From contig JBKPAG010000034.1 in assembly GCA_046726315.1 (NCBI GenBank), forward strand, positions 1 to 64,000: a stretch of DNA of 64,000 nt, in the 5' to 3' direction. The first letter of the stretch is position 1. Each line of letters begins with the position of its first letter. The position numbers and the translations under genes are program-made. Positions 39,675 to 47,746 of this stretch are shown here, one piece after another. The notes under the pieces are model-generated. The model was not told the origin of the DNA, did no database searches, and worked only from the letters and a program-made list of their open reading frames with translations. The DNA is from JACVRX01 sp046726315 (lineage in GTDB: Bacteria > Actinomycetota > Actinomycetes > Jiangellales > Jiangellaceae).

Positions 39675-40313
39675 CTATCGGCTAGCTCGTGCCGGTCCGG
39701 GTACCGCTGGTTCGGGCCCGACGACGGGCAGGCAGGCGAGCACATCCAGCATGTGCTGGAGTCGGCCAAGTTCGGTTCGGTGGAATGCCGGCCCATCCTC
39801 GCGGGCCACGGTGAGCACCAGCCCGCCCGGTAGCGGTGCCCTGGCCAGCCGCGCACCGTCGGTCACGGCGACGGCGCGCGCCGGAACCCCGTCGGGCAGC
39901 CGCGGGTGGGCGGGTGCCTCTGGGCTGGCCATTCGCACCTCACCGGCACCGTCCGCGACGCATGCCCAGTTCGCGGCCAGCACCAGCGGCGCCGCGTCCA
40001 TCAGGGTCGACAGCGCTCGTGATGGCGCAGCCACCATGGAGGCGATCACGCCGGCTTCGGGCATCGCCTCCGGAGTGCTGCGGGCTGCCCACAAGCCAAT
40101 GGGTCGCACGCCGGGGATGGAACGCAGCGACGACACCAGTCGGTCACGCGGTTGGCCGCGCCACTCGAGGGTGATGTCGTCGAGCGCTCGACCGGAGTCC
40201 CGTTCCAAGACATAGATCTGGGCAACGTCGGCTCCGAGGACACCGAGCGTCCACGTCACCCGACCAAGCGAGCCGGGTTGGTCTGGAAGCTCGACCCGCA
40301 GTCGCAGTAACAT
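39675..40313 (-). CDS. ACT-domain protein
   Basis: 212 residues. The N-terminal 75 residues are an ACT domain: LLRLRVELPDQPGSLGRVTW, VLGADVAQIYVLERDSGRA and a last strand at DDITLEWRG. The D-x-P-G-x-L phrase is the usual ligand-binding turn. The remainder (GLWAARSTPEAMPEAGVIAS; ALSTLMDAAPLVLAANWACV; GRLQHMLDVLACLPVVG) has no recognisable catalytic domain, though the fold could resemble a GAF or second ligand domain. ACT modules bind amino acids and control partner enzymes. No partner is evident here. Confidence 0.8.
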   Translation of the reverse strand: MLLRLRVELPDQPGSLGRVTWTLGVLGADVAQIYVLERDSGRALDDITLEWRGQPRDRLVSSLRSIPGVRPIGLWAARSTPEAMPEAGVIASMVAAPSRALSTLMDAAPLVLAANWACVADGAGEVRMASPEAPAHPRLPDGVPARAVAVTDGARLARAPLPGGLVLTVAREDGPAFHRTELGRLQHMLDVLACLPVVGPEPAVPGPARASR

Positions 40314-40422
40314 GGCTCCCCCAACGATGATGGTCTCGACGCCGGCTCGCGGGTTGCGGACGGCCGTTACCCACGGTGCCGCCCGGATGTTGCCGTGCTG
40401 TTTCCGCTGCGCGTCGTCTCGG

Positions 40423-40743
40423 TCAACCGCTGAACACGTAAGCGACCTCAGTCACGGCCAGTACAACGACCAACGCCGAGACCAGCCCAGGAACGCGTCC
40501 GTCCGGCTTCGGTACGTCGGCACGGAGGATGGCTCGATACCGGCGGGCCGCGGCGACTAATACCGCGGCCGCTAGTGGGACGGCTACCGCCGTCAGCACG
40601 ACGGCCATAGCACCGAGCCGGTCGAGGACGATCCTGCCGGCAACCAGTGCGGTTGCCATCAGCGCCAGGGCGGTGCGGGTCCAGGCCAGCGCGGTTCGCT
40701 CGCTGGAAACACCGCGGCCATCGGGTGCGAGCATGGCGGTCAC
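40423..40743 (-). CDS. DUF202 membrane protein (second of a pair)
   Basis: About 106 residues. GTG 40743 overlaps the upstream TGA by four nt; ATG 40734 is the alternative. The DUF202 signature is RGVSSERTALAWTRTALALM, followed by three helices: ALMATALVAGRIVLDR, VVLTAVAVPLAAAVLVAAA, and VSALVVVLAVTEVAYVF. DUF202 proteins are small polytopic inner-membrane proteins of unknown role, often found in pairs like this. Coupling to the neighbouring DUF202 gene suggests a hetero-oligomer. Confidence 0.88.
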   Translation of the reverse strand: MTAMLAPDGRGVSSERTALAWTRTALALMATALVAGRIVLDRLGAMAVVLTAVAVPLAAAVLVAAARRYRAILRADVPKPDGRVPGLVSALVVVLAVTEVAYVFSG

Positions 40744-41105
40744 GCCACCAGGATCACGAGAATCACCACCATGGCTACCACCGCCAGTCCGAACGCGACG
40801 ACCGACGCGAGCGTCGGAGCTGGCAGCGGACTGGACTGCCGCAGCGCGCGCTCTATGCGTGCCCATCGCAGAAACCCGCCGCCGCTCGCGAGGGCCCCGA
40901 GAACGGCCAGGATGGTGACCAGAATGAGCCGGGGTCCGTCGCTGGTCGGGATGCCGAGTCCCTCGAGTGCCACACCGAGAGCGAGCAATGCGGCGGCGGT
41001 GCGGATCCACGCCAAGAACGTCCGCTCGTTGGCGAAGCTGAACCTCGGGTCGGGCTCCGTGCCCGTGGCGTAAACCGTCCTGGGCCACCTGTCGTTCCTG
41101 CCCAT
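40740..41105 (-). CDS. DUF202 (YidH-like) membrane protein (first of a pair)
   Basis: 121 residues. Signature DPRFSFANERTFLAWIRTAA, then helices LLALGVALEGLG, LILVTILAVLGALASGGGFL and SVVAFGLAVVAMVVILVILV. This is the YidH branch with the typical RFS.ANERT.LAWIRT motif. It is followed with a GTGA overlap by the second DUF202 gene. A common promoter ahead of 41105 probably serves both. Confidence 0.9.
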   Translation of the reverse strand: MGRNDRWPRTVYATGTEPDPRFSFANERTFLAWIRTAAALLALGVALEGLGIPTSDGPRLILVTILAVLGALASGGGFLRWARIERALRQSSPLPAPTLASVVAFGLAVVAMVVILVILVA

Positions 41106-41137
41106 CGGTTACCGTCCCCTCGCCCCGCCCGGGCCGG

Positions 41138-41581
41138 TCAGACCGGTTGCTCCAGCTGGCTGGCTCGGCGGTGCCGTCCGGGCTGCTGGGGCGGCGGAAG
41201 AGCAATTTCGGTGGCCGGTCCGACGGAGCCGTTCGCGGACGGATCCGCCGCCATCGTGGCGGGTGCCGGCGCCGACGCCTTATCGGTCATCGCTGCCCGC
41301 CGACGGGCACGCCGGCCCGTGCCGGCGACAGGGGGGAAACCTGCCAGCTCGGAGGTCGGTGCGTCGATCCATTGGATGCTGGTGCCCTCGTCATGACCGT
41401 GCACCGCGAGCAGGTCGTCGAATGAGTCCCAGCTACTGGTTGCCGGATGGGCCGAGCACCAACGCAGCACGATATGACCGTCGGAGAACGCGATGCCGAA
41501 CGCGATGACACCGACGCCTGCGACACCGGTGTAGTGGACGTGGCGGACGAGGGCGAACCGGCGCGGCAGCATCGTGCTCAC
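41138..41581 (-). CDS. Conserved actinobacterial protein of unknown function
   Basis: 147 residues. The N-terminal 75 residues are well ordered (RFALVRHVHYTGVAGVGVIA; GIAFSDGHIVLRWCSAHPA; SWDSFDDLLAVHGHDEGTSI with QWID). This pattern of an RxxHxxYTGVxG start and a DGHxxLRW core recurs in actinomycetes in proteins that I know only as hypothetical. The C-terminal half is Ala/Pro-rich and probably disordered. No membrane helix or signal peptide. It lies 33 nt upstream of the DUF202 pair on the same strand and might belong to that transcript. Confidence 0.7.
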   Translation of the reverse strand: MSTMLPRRFALVRHVHYTGVAGVGVIAFGIAFSDGHIVLRWCSAHPATSSWDSFDDLLAVHGHDEGTSIQWIDAPTSELAGFPPVAGTGRRARRRAAMTDKASAPAPATMAADPSANGSVGPATEIALPPPQQPGRHRRASQLEQPV

Positions 41582-41635
41582 CGAGGACCACCCGGCCGAA
41601 TCATGAGGTCATCTTCGTGGACCGTCGGTCCCCTG

Positions 41636-42481
41636 TCACGACTCCACGCCCGGCGTTACCGAAGCGGCGCACAACGAATCGAAGGTCGCTCGCATTCCGA
41701 CGTCTACTTTGAGCTCCACTTTGACTTCCTGCGGGCCACCGGCAAAGCCGAGCCAGACCGGAAACACGTAGTTCTTCTTGCCTTCGGCAAAGGCGTGCGG
41801 ATCGCACCGCAGCGCCGTCGCGCGGACTGGAACCGAGATGGCGTCCTGTTCGGTGCCGAGCACGGCGATCGGCTCTGCCGGACGAGCCGGCTGAAGGCGA
41901 AAAACCACGCTGCCGGACATGTGCACCACCGTGACCTCAGCGTCCCCGCCCGTTCGGCGCAACTCGATCGTTCCGAGCAGCGCGCCCCCCGCAGGGTCGG
42001 GTATCCATTTCTCTCCGAGGCTGACCGCGACGACCTCGGCGAGGCGCTGGCGGTCGCAATACAACCTCAGCAGCCGCTTGAGCACGTCGTGCGAGTCCTC
42101 GACGGCGATCTCGACCGGACGTCCGTCGGCGACTGCCTCGGCCGTGGCAGCTGCCGGGGTAGGTGTGGCGCCTGAACACGTCGGCTCGCCATACACGACG
42201 CGAAAATCGATCCGCCGTCCTGGCCGGATGACGGCGTCGCCTGCACTGGCGGCGTCGGGGAACGGCTCGACGTGCAGGACCAGATCGCTGACGTCAACCG
42301 GCTCGGGACCGTCGTTGAGGAGTTGCACACGGAAGCTTGCCAGCGATTGGTCGAGATTGGACTGGATGACTCGGCCGCGGAGCTCGGGATCTGAAACCGC
42401 AGGCTCTGGCGAGTTTCCACATCCCACGAACAAGACGGTGGCCATACTCAGCGTGGCCGCCCGGGCCGGACCCGATCGCAC
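41636..42481 (-). CDS. Putative lipoprotein of unknown function
   Basis: 281 residues, GTG start. The signal ARAATLSMATVLFVGCGNS ends in a lipobox with the Cys at residue 21. The mature protein has an N-terminal beta domain (IQSNLDQSLASFRVQLLNDG; EPVDVSDLVLHVEPFPDA; RRIDFRVVYGEPTC), a middle part (LKRLLRLYCDRQRLAEVVAV), and a C-terminal beta domain (SVVFRLQPARPAEPIAVLG; DPHAFAEGKKNYVFPVWLGF). No catalytic motif is evident. I remember similar lipoproteins in actinomycetes without assigned function. It would be tethered to the outer face of the membrane. Confidence 0.75.
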   Translation of the reverse strand: MRSGPARAATLSMATVLFVGCGNSPEPAVSDPELRGRVIQSNLDQSLASFRVQLLNDGPEPVDVSDLVLHVEPFPDAASAGDAVIRPGRRIDFRVVYGEPTCSGATPTPAAATAEAVADGRPVEIAVEDSHDVLKRLLRLYCDRQRLAEVVAVSLGEKWIPDPAGGALLGTIELRRTGGDAEVTVVHMSGSVVFRLQPARPAEPIAVLGTEQDAISVPVRATALRCDPHAFAEGKKNYVFPVWLGFAGGPQEVKVELKVDVGMRATFDSLCAASVTPGVES

Positions 42482-42508
42482 ACTCCGACGATAACGCCGG
42501 TCAGCCGG

Positions 42509-42985
42509 TCAGCCGGTCACCGCCGCCTCGTCGACCGCGGGCCGCCGATCGCCCCACAGGTAGCGCGGTCCGCTGCCCAGAGCCGCCGCTTGATCGCCGG
42601 GGTTGTAGAGATGGCAGGTCTTGAGCGACAGGCAGCCGCAGCCGATACACTCCCCGAGCTCGTCGCGCAGCCGAACGAGCTCGGCGATCCGCTGGTCGAG
42701 ACGCTCTTGCCATGAGCGGGACAAGCGGCTCCAGTCGCCCGCAGTCGGGGTGCGGGAGCTGGGCAGGGTTTCCAGCGCCGCCCGAATCTCGTCAAGTGAC
42801 AGGCCTACCCGTTGGGCTGCCCGAATGAACGCCACCCTACGCAAGGTCGAGCGCTCGTAGACCCGGTGTCCGCCCGGTGTTCGAGTCGTCGCAGCCAGCA
42901 ACCCCTTGGATTCGTAGAACCTCAACGCCGAGGTCGAGGCGCCGCTGCGCGTTGCCAACTCACCGATCGTGAGCGGGGTTGCCAT
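42509..42985 (-). CDS. soxR: SoxR, redox-sensing MerR-family activator with [2Fe-2S] cluster
   Basis: 158 residues. The MerR helix-turn-helix is LTIGELATRSGASTSALRFY followed by ESKGLL and GGHRVYERSTLRRVAFIRAA. A dimerisation helix (SWQERLDQRIAELVRLRDEL) leads into CIGCGCLSLKTC, the four-Cys cluster site that defines SoxR. Oxidation of the cluster by redox-cycling compounds switches the dimer to an activator by untwisting the promoter. In actinomycetes SoxR usually controls a few oxidoreductase or export genes rather than soxS. A candidate operator lies just upstream. Confidence 0.94.
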   Translation of the reverse strand: MATPLTIGELATRSGASTSALRFYESKGLLAATTRTPGGHRVYERSTLRRVAFIRAAQRVGLSLDEIRAALETLPSSRTPTAGDWSRLSRSWQERLDQRIAELVRLRDELGECIGCGCLSLKTCHLYNPGDQAAALGSGPRYLWGDRRPAVDEAAVTG

Positions 42986-43003
42986 CGCCGGCCTTTCTTC
43001 GGA

Positions 43004-43023
43004 ACTTCGACCAAGGTTGAGGT
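43004..43023. promoter_or_regulatory. Candidate SoxR operator
   Basis: ACTTCGA-CCAAGG-TTGAGGT is an imperfect dyad (five of seven arm positions match) located 19 nt before the soxR start. The right arm TTGAGG matches the half-site I recall for SoxR (CCTCAA/TTGAGG). Size and location fit self-regulation by a MerR-family protein. Confidence 0.4.
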
Positions 43024-43110
43024 TGCAGCCTATCTCGCGCCGAGCCAGTTCCCAGCCGTGTCACGGGCACGCTAGCCTGCGTGACCGCCCGCATGACCTG
43101 AGGAGAAGTC

Positions 43111-43368
43111 ATGGAGCCTGGTGCCGATGTCGACGCGATGGTCGCCGACGCGGTGAGGAGTGTACGAGACCGGTTTGGTGCCGACGGCTTGCGCGATCTC
43201 GTCGCGCTCGCAACGGCGGAGATCGAAACAAGCGAACGCGCCGTGGCCAACCTGGGCGAGATCGGCGCTTCGGCATCGCAGCAGGATCCCGTGGGCGCTG
43301 CGGACACCCAGTCGTGGATCGCCTATGCCGTTCAAGAGCCGGAGCCGGACGACGATGCCGGCCACTGA
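43111..43368 (+). CDS. Small acidic protein of unknown function
   Basis: 85 residues with a good GAGGAGA site before the ATG. A long amphipathic helix (DVDAMVADAVRSVRDRFGAD; GLRDLVALATAEIETSERAV) is followed by a polar acidic tail (EPEPDDDAGH). No metal-binding residues, membrane helix or recognisable family. The reading frame bias is strong and the ribosome site is clear, so I consider it real. It lies between soxR (divergent) and otsA (convergent), with about 125 bp of promoter space before it that also holds the candidate SoxR operator. SoxR could therefore control it, which is inference. Confidence 0.65.
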   Translation: MEPGADVDAMVADAVRSVRDRFGADGLRDLVALATAEIETSERAVANLGEIGASASQQDPVGAADTQSWIAYAVQEPEPDDDAGH

Positions 43369-43403
43369 GTCACCTGCGGGGCTGCGCCCCGGCAGAATCG
43401 CGG

Positions 43404-44801
43404 TCAGCTCACCCGCAGGCTCTCCAGGAACTCGCGAGCCCAACGGGCGACGTCATGTGTGATGACGTGATCACGCAAGCGACGCATCCGGTGCTCGGCT
43501 TCGGCAGCGGGCAGCCGCATGGCCTGACACAGCGTCTGTTTGAGCCCGTCGATGTCGTGTGGATTGACCAAAAACGCACCGTCGAGCTCGTCAGCCGCGC
43601 CGGCGAACTCGGACAAAACCAGGGCGCCGCGTAGGTCGGTCCGAGCGGCGACGTATTCCTTGGCAACGAGGTTCATCCCGTCGCGCAGTGGCGTGACGAC
43701 CATGACGTCGGCCGCCCGAAGAAGGGCGACCAGTTCCGCCCGGTCATAGGAGGAGTGCAGGTAGTGCACTGCCGGTGCACCAATCCGGCCGTATTCACCG
43801 TTGATGCGGCCGACCTGCAGCTCGATCTCGTCGCGCAACGTCTGGTACGCCTCGACCCGCTCACGGCTCGGAGTCGCCACCTGGACGAAGACGGCCTCGT
43901 CCGGGTCCACCTCGCCGTCGGCGAGCAACTCGGCCCAGGCCTTGAGGCGATGTCCGATGCCCTTGGTGTAGTCGAGCCGATCGACGCCGAGCAGGACGTG
44001 CTCGGGTCCGCCGATCTCCTCCCGGATCGTCCTGGTCCGCGCGAGAACGTCCGCCTTGGCCGCGAGGTCGGTCACTTCCGTGACGTCGATGGAGATGGGA
44101 AAGGCATGAACTGCCACCTTGCGGCCGTCGTCGGCGAGCAGCAGATCGTCGCTCGAGATCGCGTCGGTGTACCGGGTGCACAGGCCGACGAAGTTCTCGA
44201 CCGCGCCGCGGCGCTGGAAACCGACCAGATCGGCGCCCAGTAACCCCGCCAGGATCTGCCGCCGCCACGGCAACTGCGCGAACAGCTCGGCCGGCGGGAA
44301 CGGGATGTGCAGGAAGAAGCCGATCTTCAGATCGGGACGCAGCTGTCGGAGGATCCGGGGGACCAGTTGCAGCTGGTAGTCCTGGACGAAGACGACGGCT
44401 CCGTCGTCCGCGACCGCCGCGGTTGCGCGGGCAAAGCGGTTGTTCACCCTGCGGTAGGTGTCCCACCATTGGCGCTCGTACACCGGTGGGACGATCACGT
44501 CGTGGTACAAGGGCCAGAGCGTCGCGTTGCAGAACCCCTCGTAGAAGTCGCCGATCTCGTCCTGTGACATGGCAACGGGGACCAGGTCCATGCCATCGGA
44601 CGAGAACGGCTCCAGCACGTCGTCGGGCGCGCCGGTCCAACCGACCCACGCGCCGTCGTACGAGCGCATCACCGGCGCGAGCGCGGTGACCAAGCCACCT
44701 GGGCTGCGTCGCCACGCCGTCTCGCCATCCTCGTCCGTCGTGCGGTCGACGGGCAGCCGGTTGGCCACGACGACGAAGCTGTTCGTGCCCTTGCGCGCCA
44801 C
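43404..44801 (-). CDS. otsA: Trehalose-6-phosphate synthase
   Basis: 465 residues, GTG start with GAGGAGG seven nt upstream. A GT-B enzyme of family GT20: SFVVVANRLPVDR and RSPGGLVTALAPVM at the N-terminus (the glucose-6-phosphate loop), WVGWTG, VFVQDYQLQLVPRILRQLRP, IGFFLHIPFPPAELFAQLPW, the nucleotide-sugar site LLGVDRLDYTKGIGHRLKAW, and the acidic end VTPLRDGMNLVAKEY with LVLSEFAGAADEL. It makes trehalose-6-phosphate from a nucleotide-glucose and glucose-6-phosphate. The matching phosphatase gene lies 2.9 kb away on the opposite strand. Full length for the family. Confidence 0.96.
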   Translation of the reverse strand: MARKGTNSFVVVANRLPVDRTTDEDGETAWRRSPGGLVTALAPVMRSYDGAWVGWTGAPDDVLEPFSSDGMDLVPVAMSQDEIGDFYEGFCNATLWPLYHDVIVPPVYERQWWDTYRRVNNRFARATAAVADDGAVVFVQDYQLQLVPRILRQLRPDLKIGFFLHIPFPPAELFAQLPWRRQILAGLLGADLVGFQRRGAVENFVGLCTRYTDAISSDDLLLADDGRKVAVHAFPISIDVTEVTDLAAKADVLARTRTIREEIGGPEHVLLGVDRLDYTKGIGHRLKAWAELLADGEVDPDEAVFVQVATPSRERVEAYQTLRDEIELQVGRINGEYGRIGAPAVHYLHSSYDRAELVALLRAADVMVVTPLRDGMNLVAKEYVAARTDLRGALVLSEFAGAADELDGAFLVNPHDIDGLKQTLCQAMRLPAAEAEHRMRRLRDHVITHDVARWAREFLESLRVS

Positions 44802-44927
44802 TCGCTAGCCTCCTCGTGACTTCACGGTAACCAACATGGGGGCACTCGAACCATCCGTGTCGAGACGCCTGGGCGCAGTCGGCCTGTCGGCGAACGTGCC
44901 GGGCATCCGTTTTCGTACGATGCGCGC

Positions 44928-45239
44928 ATGGACGGCCCTTCCACCGCAGCACAGCCGATATCGCCCACGGAGCCGGCGGGCACCCCCGGGGCCCTCGCCG
45001 ATCGGGACCGGGCGATCCTCGACTTCGAGCGGCAGTGGTGGAGATATGCGGGGGCGAAGGAGCAGGCCGTCCGCGAGCTGTTCGAAATGTCCGCAACGCG
45101 GTACTACCAGGTGCTCAACGCGCTCATCGACCGACCGGAAGCGATGGCGCACGACCCGATGCTGGTCAAGCGGCTGCGCCGGCTGCGGTCCAGCCGGCAG
45201 CGGGCCCGCTCGGCGCGCCGGCTGGGTTTCGATTCTTAG
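44928..45239 (+). CDS. DUF3263 protein
   Basis: 103 residues. The N-terminal 30 residues are Pro/Ala/Thr-rich and probably flexible. The DUF3263 domain follows: DRDRAILDFERQWWRYAGAK, EQAVRELFEMSATRYYQVLN and ALIDRPEAMAHDPMLVKRLR, a small helical domain with the look of a winged or helix-turn-helix DNA-binding unit. The C-terminus is Arg-rich. It is widely conserved in actinobacteria, and in mycobacteria it is found near an LytR_C gene, as here (47228-47746). A regulatory role is plausible but not shown. Confidence 0.9.
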   Translation: MDGPSTAAQPISPTEPAGTPGALADRDRAILDFERQWWRYAGAKEQAVRELFEMSATRYYQVLNALIDRPEAMAHDPMLVKRLRRLRSSRQRARSARRLGFDS

Positions 45240-45260
45240 CCGCAACTCGACCGGCCGCGC

Positions 45261-47129
45261 TCAGCCGAGCTCCCGGTCGACGTAACACCAACGCCAGGTC
45301 TCGGCCGGCTCCGCCGAGCGCATGACCGGGTGCTCGGTCTGCTCGAAGTGCCATCGTGCGTGTCGGCGAGGGGAGGAGTCGCAGCAACCGGTGTGGCCGC
45401 AGTCCAGACATGCCCGCAGATGGACCCAGTCAGTGCGGCCCTCCGCGATACAGTCCTCGCACTCTGTCGACCACCGGGGCTCGACCGTAAGAGGCGCGTT
45501 TCGGAGGTGCCGGCACCGCGGCTGTGACAGCTCGCGAGTCGGCAGCTCGGTTTCTTCACTGGGCCGTTCCACTTCGGCCCGCCGGACCAGCAGCGCCTGT
45601 TCCAAGTCCAGCTCGGCCTGCACCCTGCGCAAGACGTCGTCGTCGAGGTCTCCGGAGTCCCGCATCCGGACGAAAATCTCTCGCTCGGCGCTGAGCATCT
45701 CGTTGCGCAGTCGGAGATACACACGGCTGGGCGGCTCGCCGCCGTCGACCCGACCCAGGCGCTCCCAGGCCAGGAGGCCGCGCCGTTCGGCGTCGGTGCG
45801 TAGCTTCACCACCATCTCCGGCGACAGGTCCTGCTCGGCGGCGAGCTCGTCGAGCCGACGGACGGCTGCGTCGACCGCTTCCTCCTGCGCGTTGGCGATC
45901 GCCAGCGCGTCCAGCCTCGGGTCAGGCGGGCGGACACCAACCAGCCGGATGACGGCCGGCAGGGTCAGGCCCTGAAGCCCGAGCGTGCCGAGGATCACGA
46001 CGATGGCGACCAGCAGTGCCAGGTCGCGGTTCGGGAAATCCACCGGCAACGACTGGGCCGCAGCCAACGACACCACACCCCGCATTCCTGCCCACGAGAT
46101 GACGGCGACGTCCGACCATGCGGGCCGGCCGAGGTTGAGCCAGGGCACCGCCCGCGCCAGCAGCAGACCGGCCACGATCCACAGTGGGCGGGCCAGGATG
46201 ACGGCGCCCAGGGTTACCGCGCATACGGCGAAGACTGTTCCGGCGGACTCCTCGACGTTCTCGATGATGGCGGGCAGTTGCAGGCCGATGAGTGCGAAAA
46301 CCGTGCCTTCGAGTACGAATTGGGTGCTCTTCCAGATCGCCTCGTCGGTGATCCGCCCTTCTGGACCCTGCTCGACGGAGGACCGGTGGCCAAGGATCAG
46401 ACCCATCACGACAACCGCGATCACACCCGAGCCGTCGACCCCCTCGGCCGCGAAGTAGGCCGCGAACGGCGCTGCCACCGACAACGCGACACCGGACAGT
46501 GTGTCGATGCCACGTCGACGCACCCAGCCCAGTGCCAGGGCGCCTGCGATGCCTACTGCCACCCCGCCGACTACAGCAATCGAGAAGTCGGCGACGACCT
46601 CCAGAACGGTGACTGTTCCGGTAGCCACTACCGCGACAGCTATCCGCAAGGTCGTCAACGCGGTCGCGTCGTCGAACAGGCTTTCGCCCTCGAGGATCGT
46701 GACGGTCTGCCGCGGCATGCCGGTTCGCCTGGCGACAGCCGTTGCGGCAACGGCGTCCGGCGGCGCAACGATGGCACCTACAGCGAAAGCCGCCGCCAGC
46801 GAGATGCCGGGTAGGACGGGCATGATGGCGAACGCGACCGCCGCGGAGGTGAACAACACCAATCCAACCGCGAGGACCAGGACGGCTCCGCGGACCTGCC
46901 GAAGCGCGACATACGAGGAGCCCAGCGAAGCGGCGAACAGCAGGGGCGGCAGCAGTACGAACAGGACGACGTCTGGGTCGATCTCGACCGCGGGAACCCC
47001 CGGCAGCGCGGCGACCACCAACCCGGCGAGAACCAGCAACACCGCAGCAGGCACCCGAATGGCGACCGCGAGCCGGGTGACGGCGACGACAGCGACGACC
47101 AGGACGACGAGCAGCGCGACGTCGTGCAC
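45261..47129 (-). CDS. CPA1-type Na+/H+ antiporter with C-terminal UBP-type zinc finger
   Basis: About 622 residues from GTG 47129 (AGGA upstream; GTG 47153 would add eight). The first 420 residues hold about 12 helices of the cation:proton antiporter fold, with LLPPLLFAASLGSSYVALRQ, AFAVGAIVAPPDAVAATAVA and the ion-site helix TILEGESLFDDATALTTLRI, where many relatives have Asn-Asp instead of Asp-Asp. A cytoplasmic helical region (EEAVDAAVRRLDELAAEQDL) follows. The last 85 residues are a ZnF-UBP module: CRHLRN, CEDCIAEG, LRACLDCGHTGCCDSS, RHARWHFEQTEHPV. In eukaryotes this finger binds ubiquitin tails; its bacterial ligand is unknown. Confidence 0.9.
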   Translation of the reverse strand: MHDVALLVVLVVAVVAVTRLAVAIRVPAAVLLVLAGLVVAALPGVPAVEIDPDVVLFVLLPPLLFAASLGSSYVALRQVRGAVLVLAVGLVLFTSAAVAFAIMPVLPGISLAAAFAVGAIVAPPDAVAATAVARRTGMPRQTVTILEGESLFDDATALTTLRIAVAVVATGTVTVLEVVADFSIAVVGGVAVGIAGALALGWVRRRGIDTLSGVALSVAAPFAAYFAAEGVDGSGVIAVVVMGLILGHRSSVEQGPEGRITDEAIWKSTQFVLEGTVFALIGLQLPAIIENVEESAGTVFAVCAVTLGAVILARPLWIVAGLLLARAVPWLNLGRPAWSDVAVISWAGMRGVVSLAAAQSLPVDFPNRDLALLVAIVVILGTLGLQGLTLPAVIRLVGVRPPDPRLDALAIANAQEEAVDAAVRRLDELAAEQDLSPEMVVKLRTDAERRGLLAWERLGRVDGGEPPSRVYLRLRNEMLSAEREIFVRMRDSGDLDDDVLRRVQAELDLEQALLVRRAEVERPSEETELPTRELSQPRCRHLRNAPLTVEPRWSTECEDCIAEGRTDWVHLRACLDCGHTGCCDSSPRRHARWHFEQTEHPVMRSAEPAETWRWCYVDRELG

Positions 47130-47227
47130 CAGGTCATCCTGCCGCTTTCGCACCGGCTCGCCGTCGACACCTACCCACGGAGAGCCTTCGAAACGGCGTT
47201 CCCGACGTGGCGTAGCCTCCTAGTCCC

Positions 47228-47746
47228 GTGACATTCCGAGATGGACTCGACCGGGTGTGGCCGTCGCTGGTGGCCTTGCTCGGCACGGTCGCGGTCGTCC
47301 TCGGGCTGCTTACTGTGTTCGGCAACGGCGGCGAGCCGGCTGGAGACGACGCTGCCGCGGCCGGCACCGGCACACCCGCTCCGACGTCGTCGGCGGACGG
47401 TACGGTACCTGCGCAGGAGACGCCGACAGGTCCCGTCACGGCGCCGCCCGAGCTTCGCAGCGAGGTTGGCATTCTCAACGGCACCGACGTGGAGGGCCTG
47501 GCGAGACGCACGCAGAAGATTCTGGAGGCTGGCGGCTGGCCCGTACCGGCAATCGACACCTACAGCGGCGACATCGAGGTGACGACCGTCTACTACCCAC
47601 CTGGAGAACAGGCGTCGGCGCAGGCGCTGGCCGCGCAGTTCCCCGAGATCAAGGCCGTCGAGCCGACGCTTCCGGGCCTGACCTCTACTCGGCTGGTGCT
47701 GATTCTCGCTGACGACTACGCAGAGGCGGTCGACACCACCGGGTGA
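47228..47746 (+). CDS. LytR_C domain protein, membrane-anchored
   Basis: 172 residues, GTG start. One N-terminal membrane helix (PSLVALLGTVAVVLGLLTVF) precedes a Gly/Ala/Pro/Thr linker of about 50 residues and a C-terminal LytR_C domain (SEVGILNGTDVEGLARRTQK; ILEAGGWPVPAIDTYSGDIE; TTVYYPPGEQASAQALAAQF; TRLVLILADDYA). In LCP wall ligases this domain accompanies the catalytic module; here it stands alone, as in the mycobacterial homologue. It probably binds wall or lipid-linked material on the outer face. The stop overlaps the otsB start by four nt, so the two are translationally coupled for reasons that are not obvious. Confidence 0.9.
   Translation: MTFRDGLDRVWPSLVALLGTVAVVLGLLTVFGNGGEPAGDDAAAAGTGTPAPTSSADGTVPAQETPTGPVTAPPELRSEVGILNGTDVEGLARRTQKILEAGGWPVPAIDTYSGDIEVTTVYYPPGEQASAQALAAQFPEIKAVEPTLPGLTSTRLVLILADDYAEAVDTTG

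Noticed and set aside
41447..42175. 242-residue plus-strand frame across the lipoprotein gene
   Set aside because: The minus strand has a signal peptide with lipobox and coherent beta domains; the plus frame has none.
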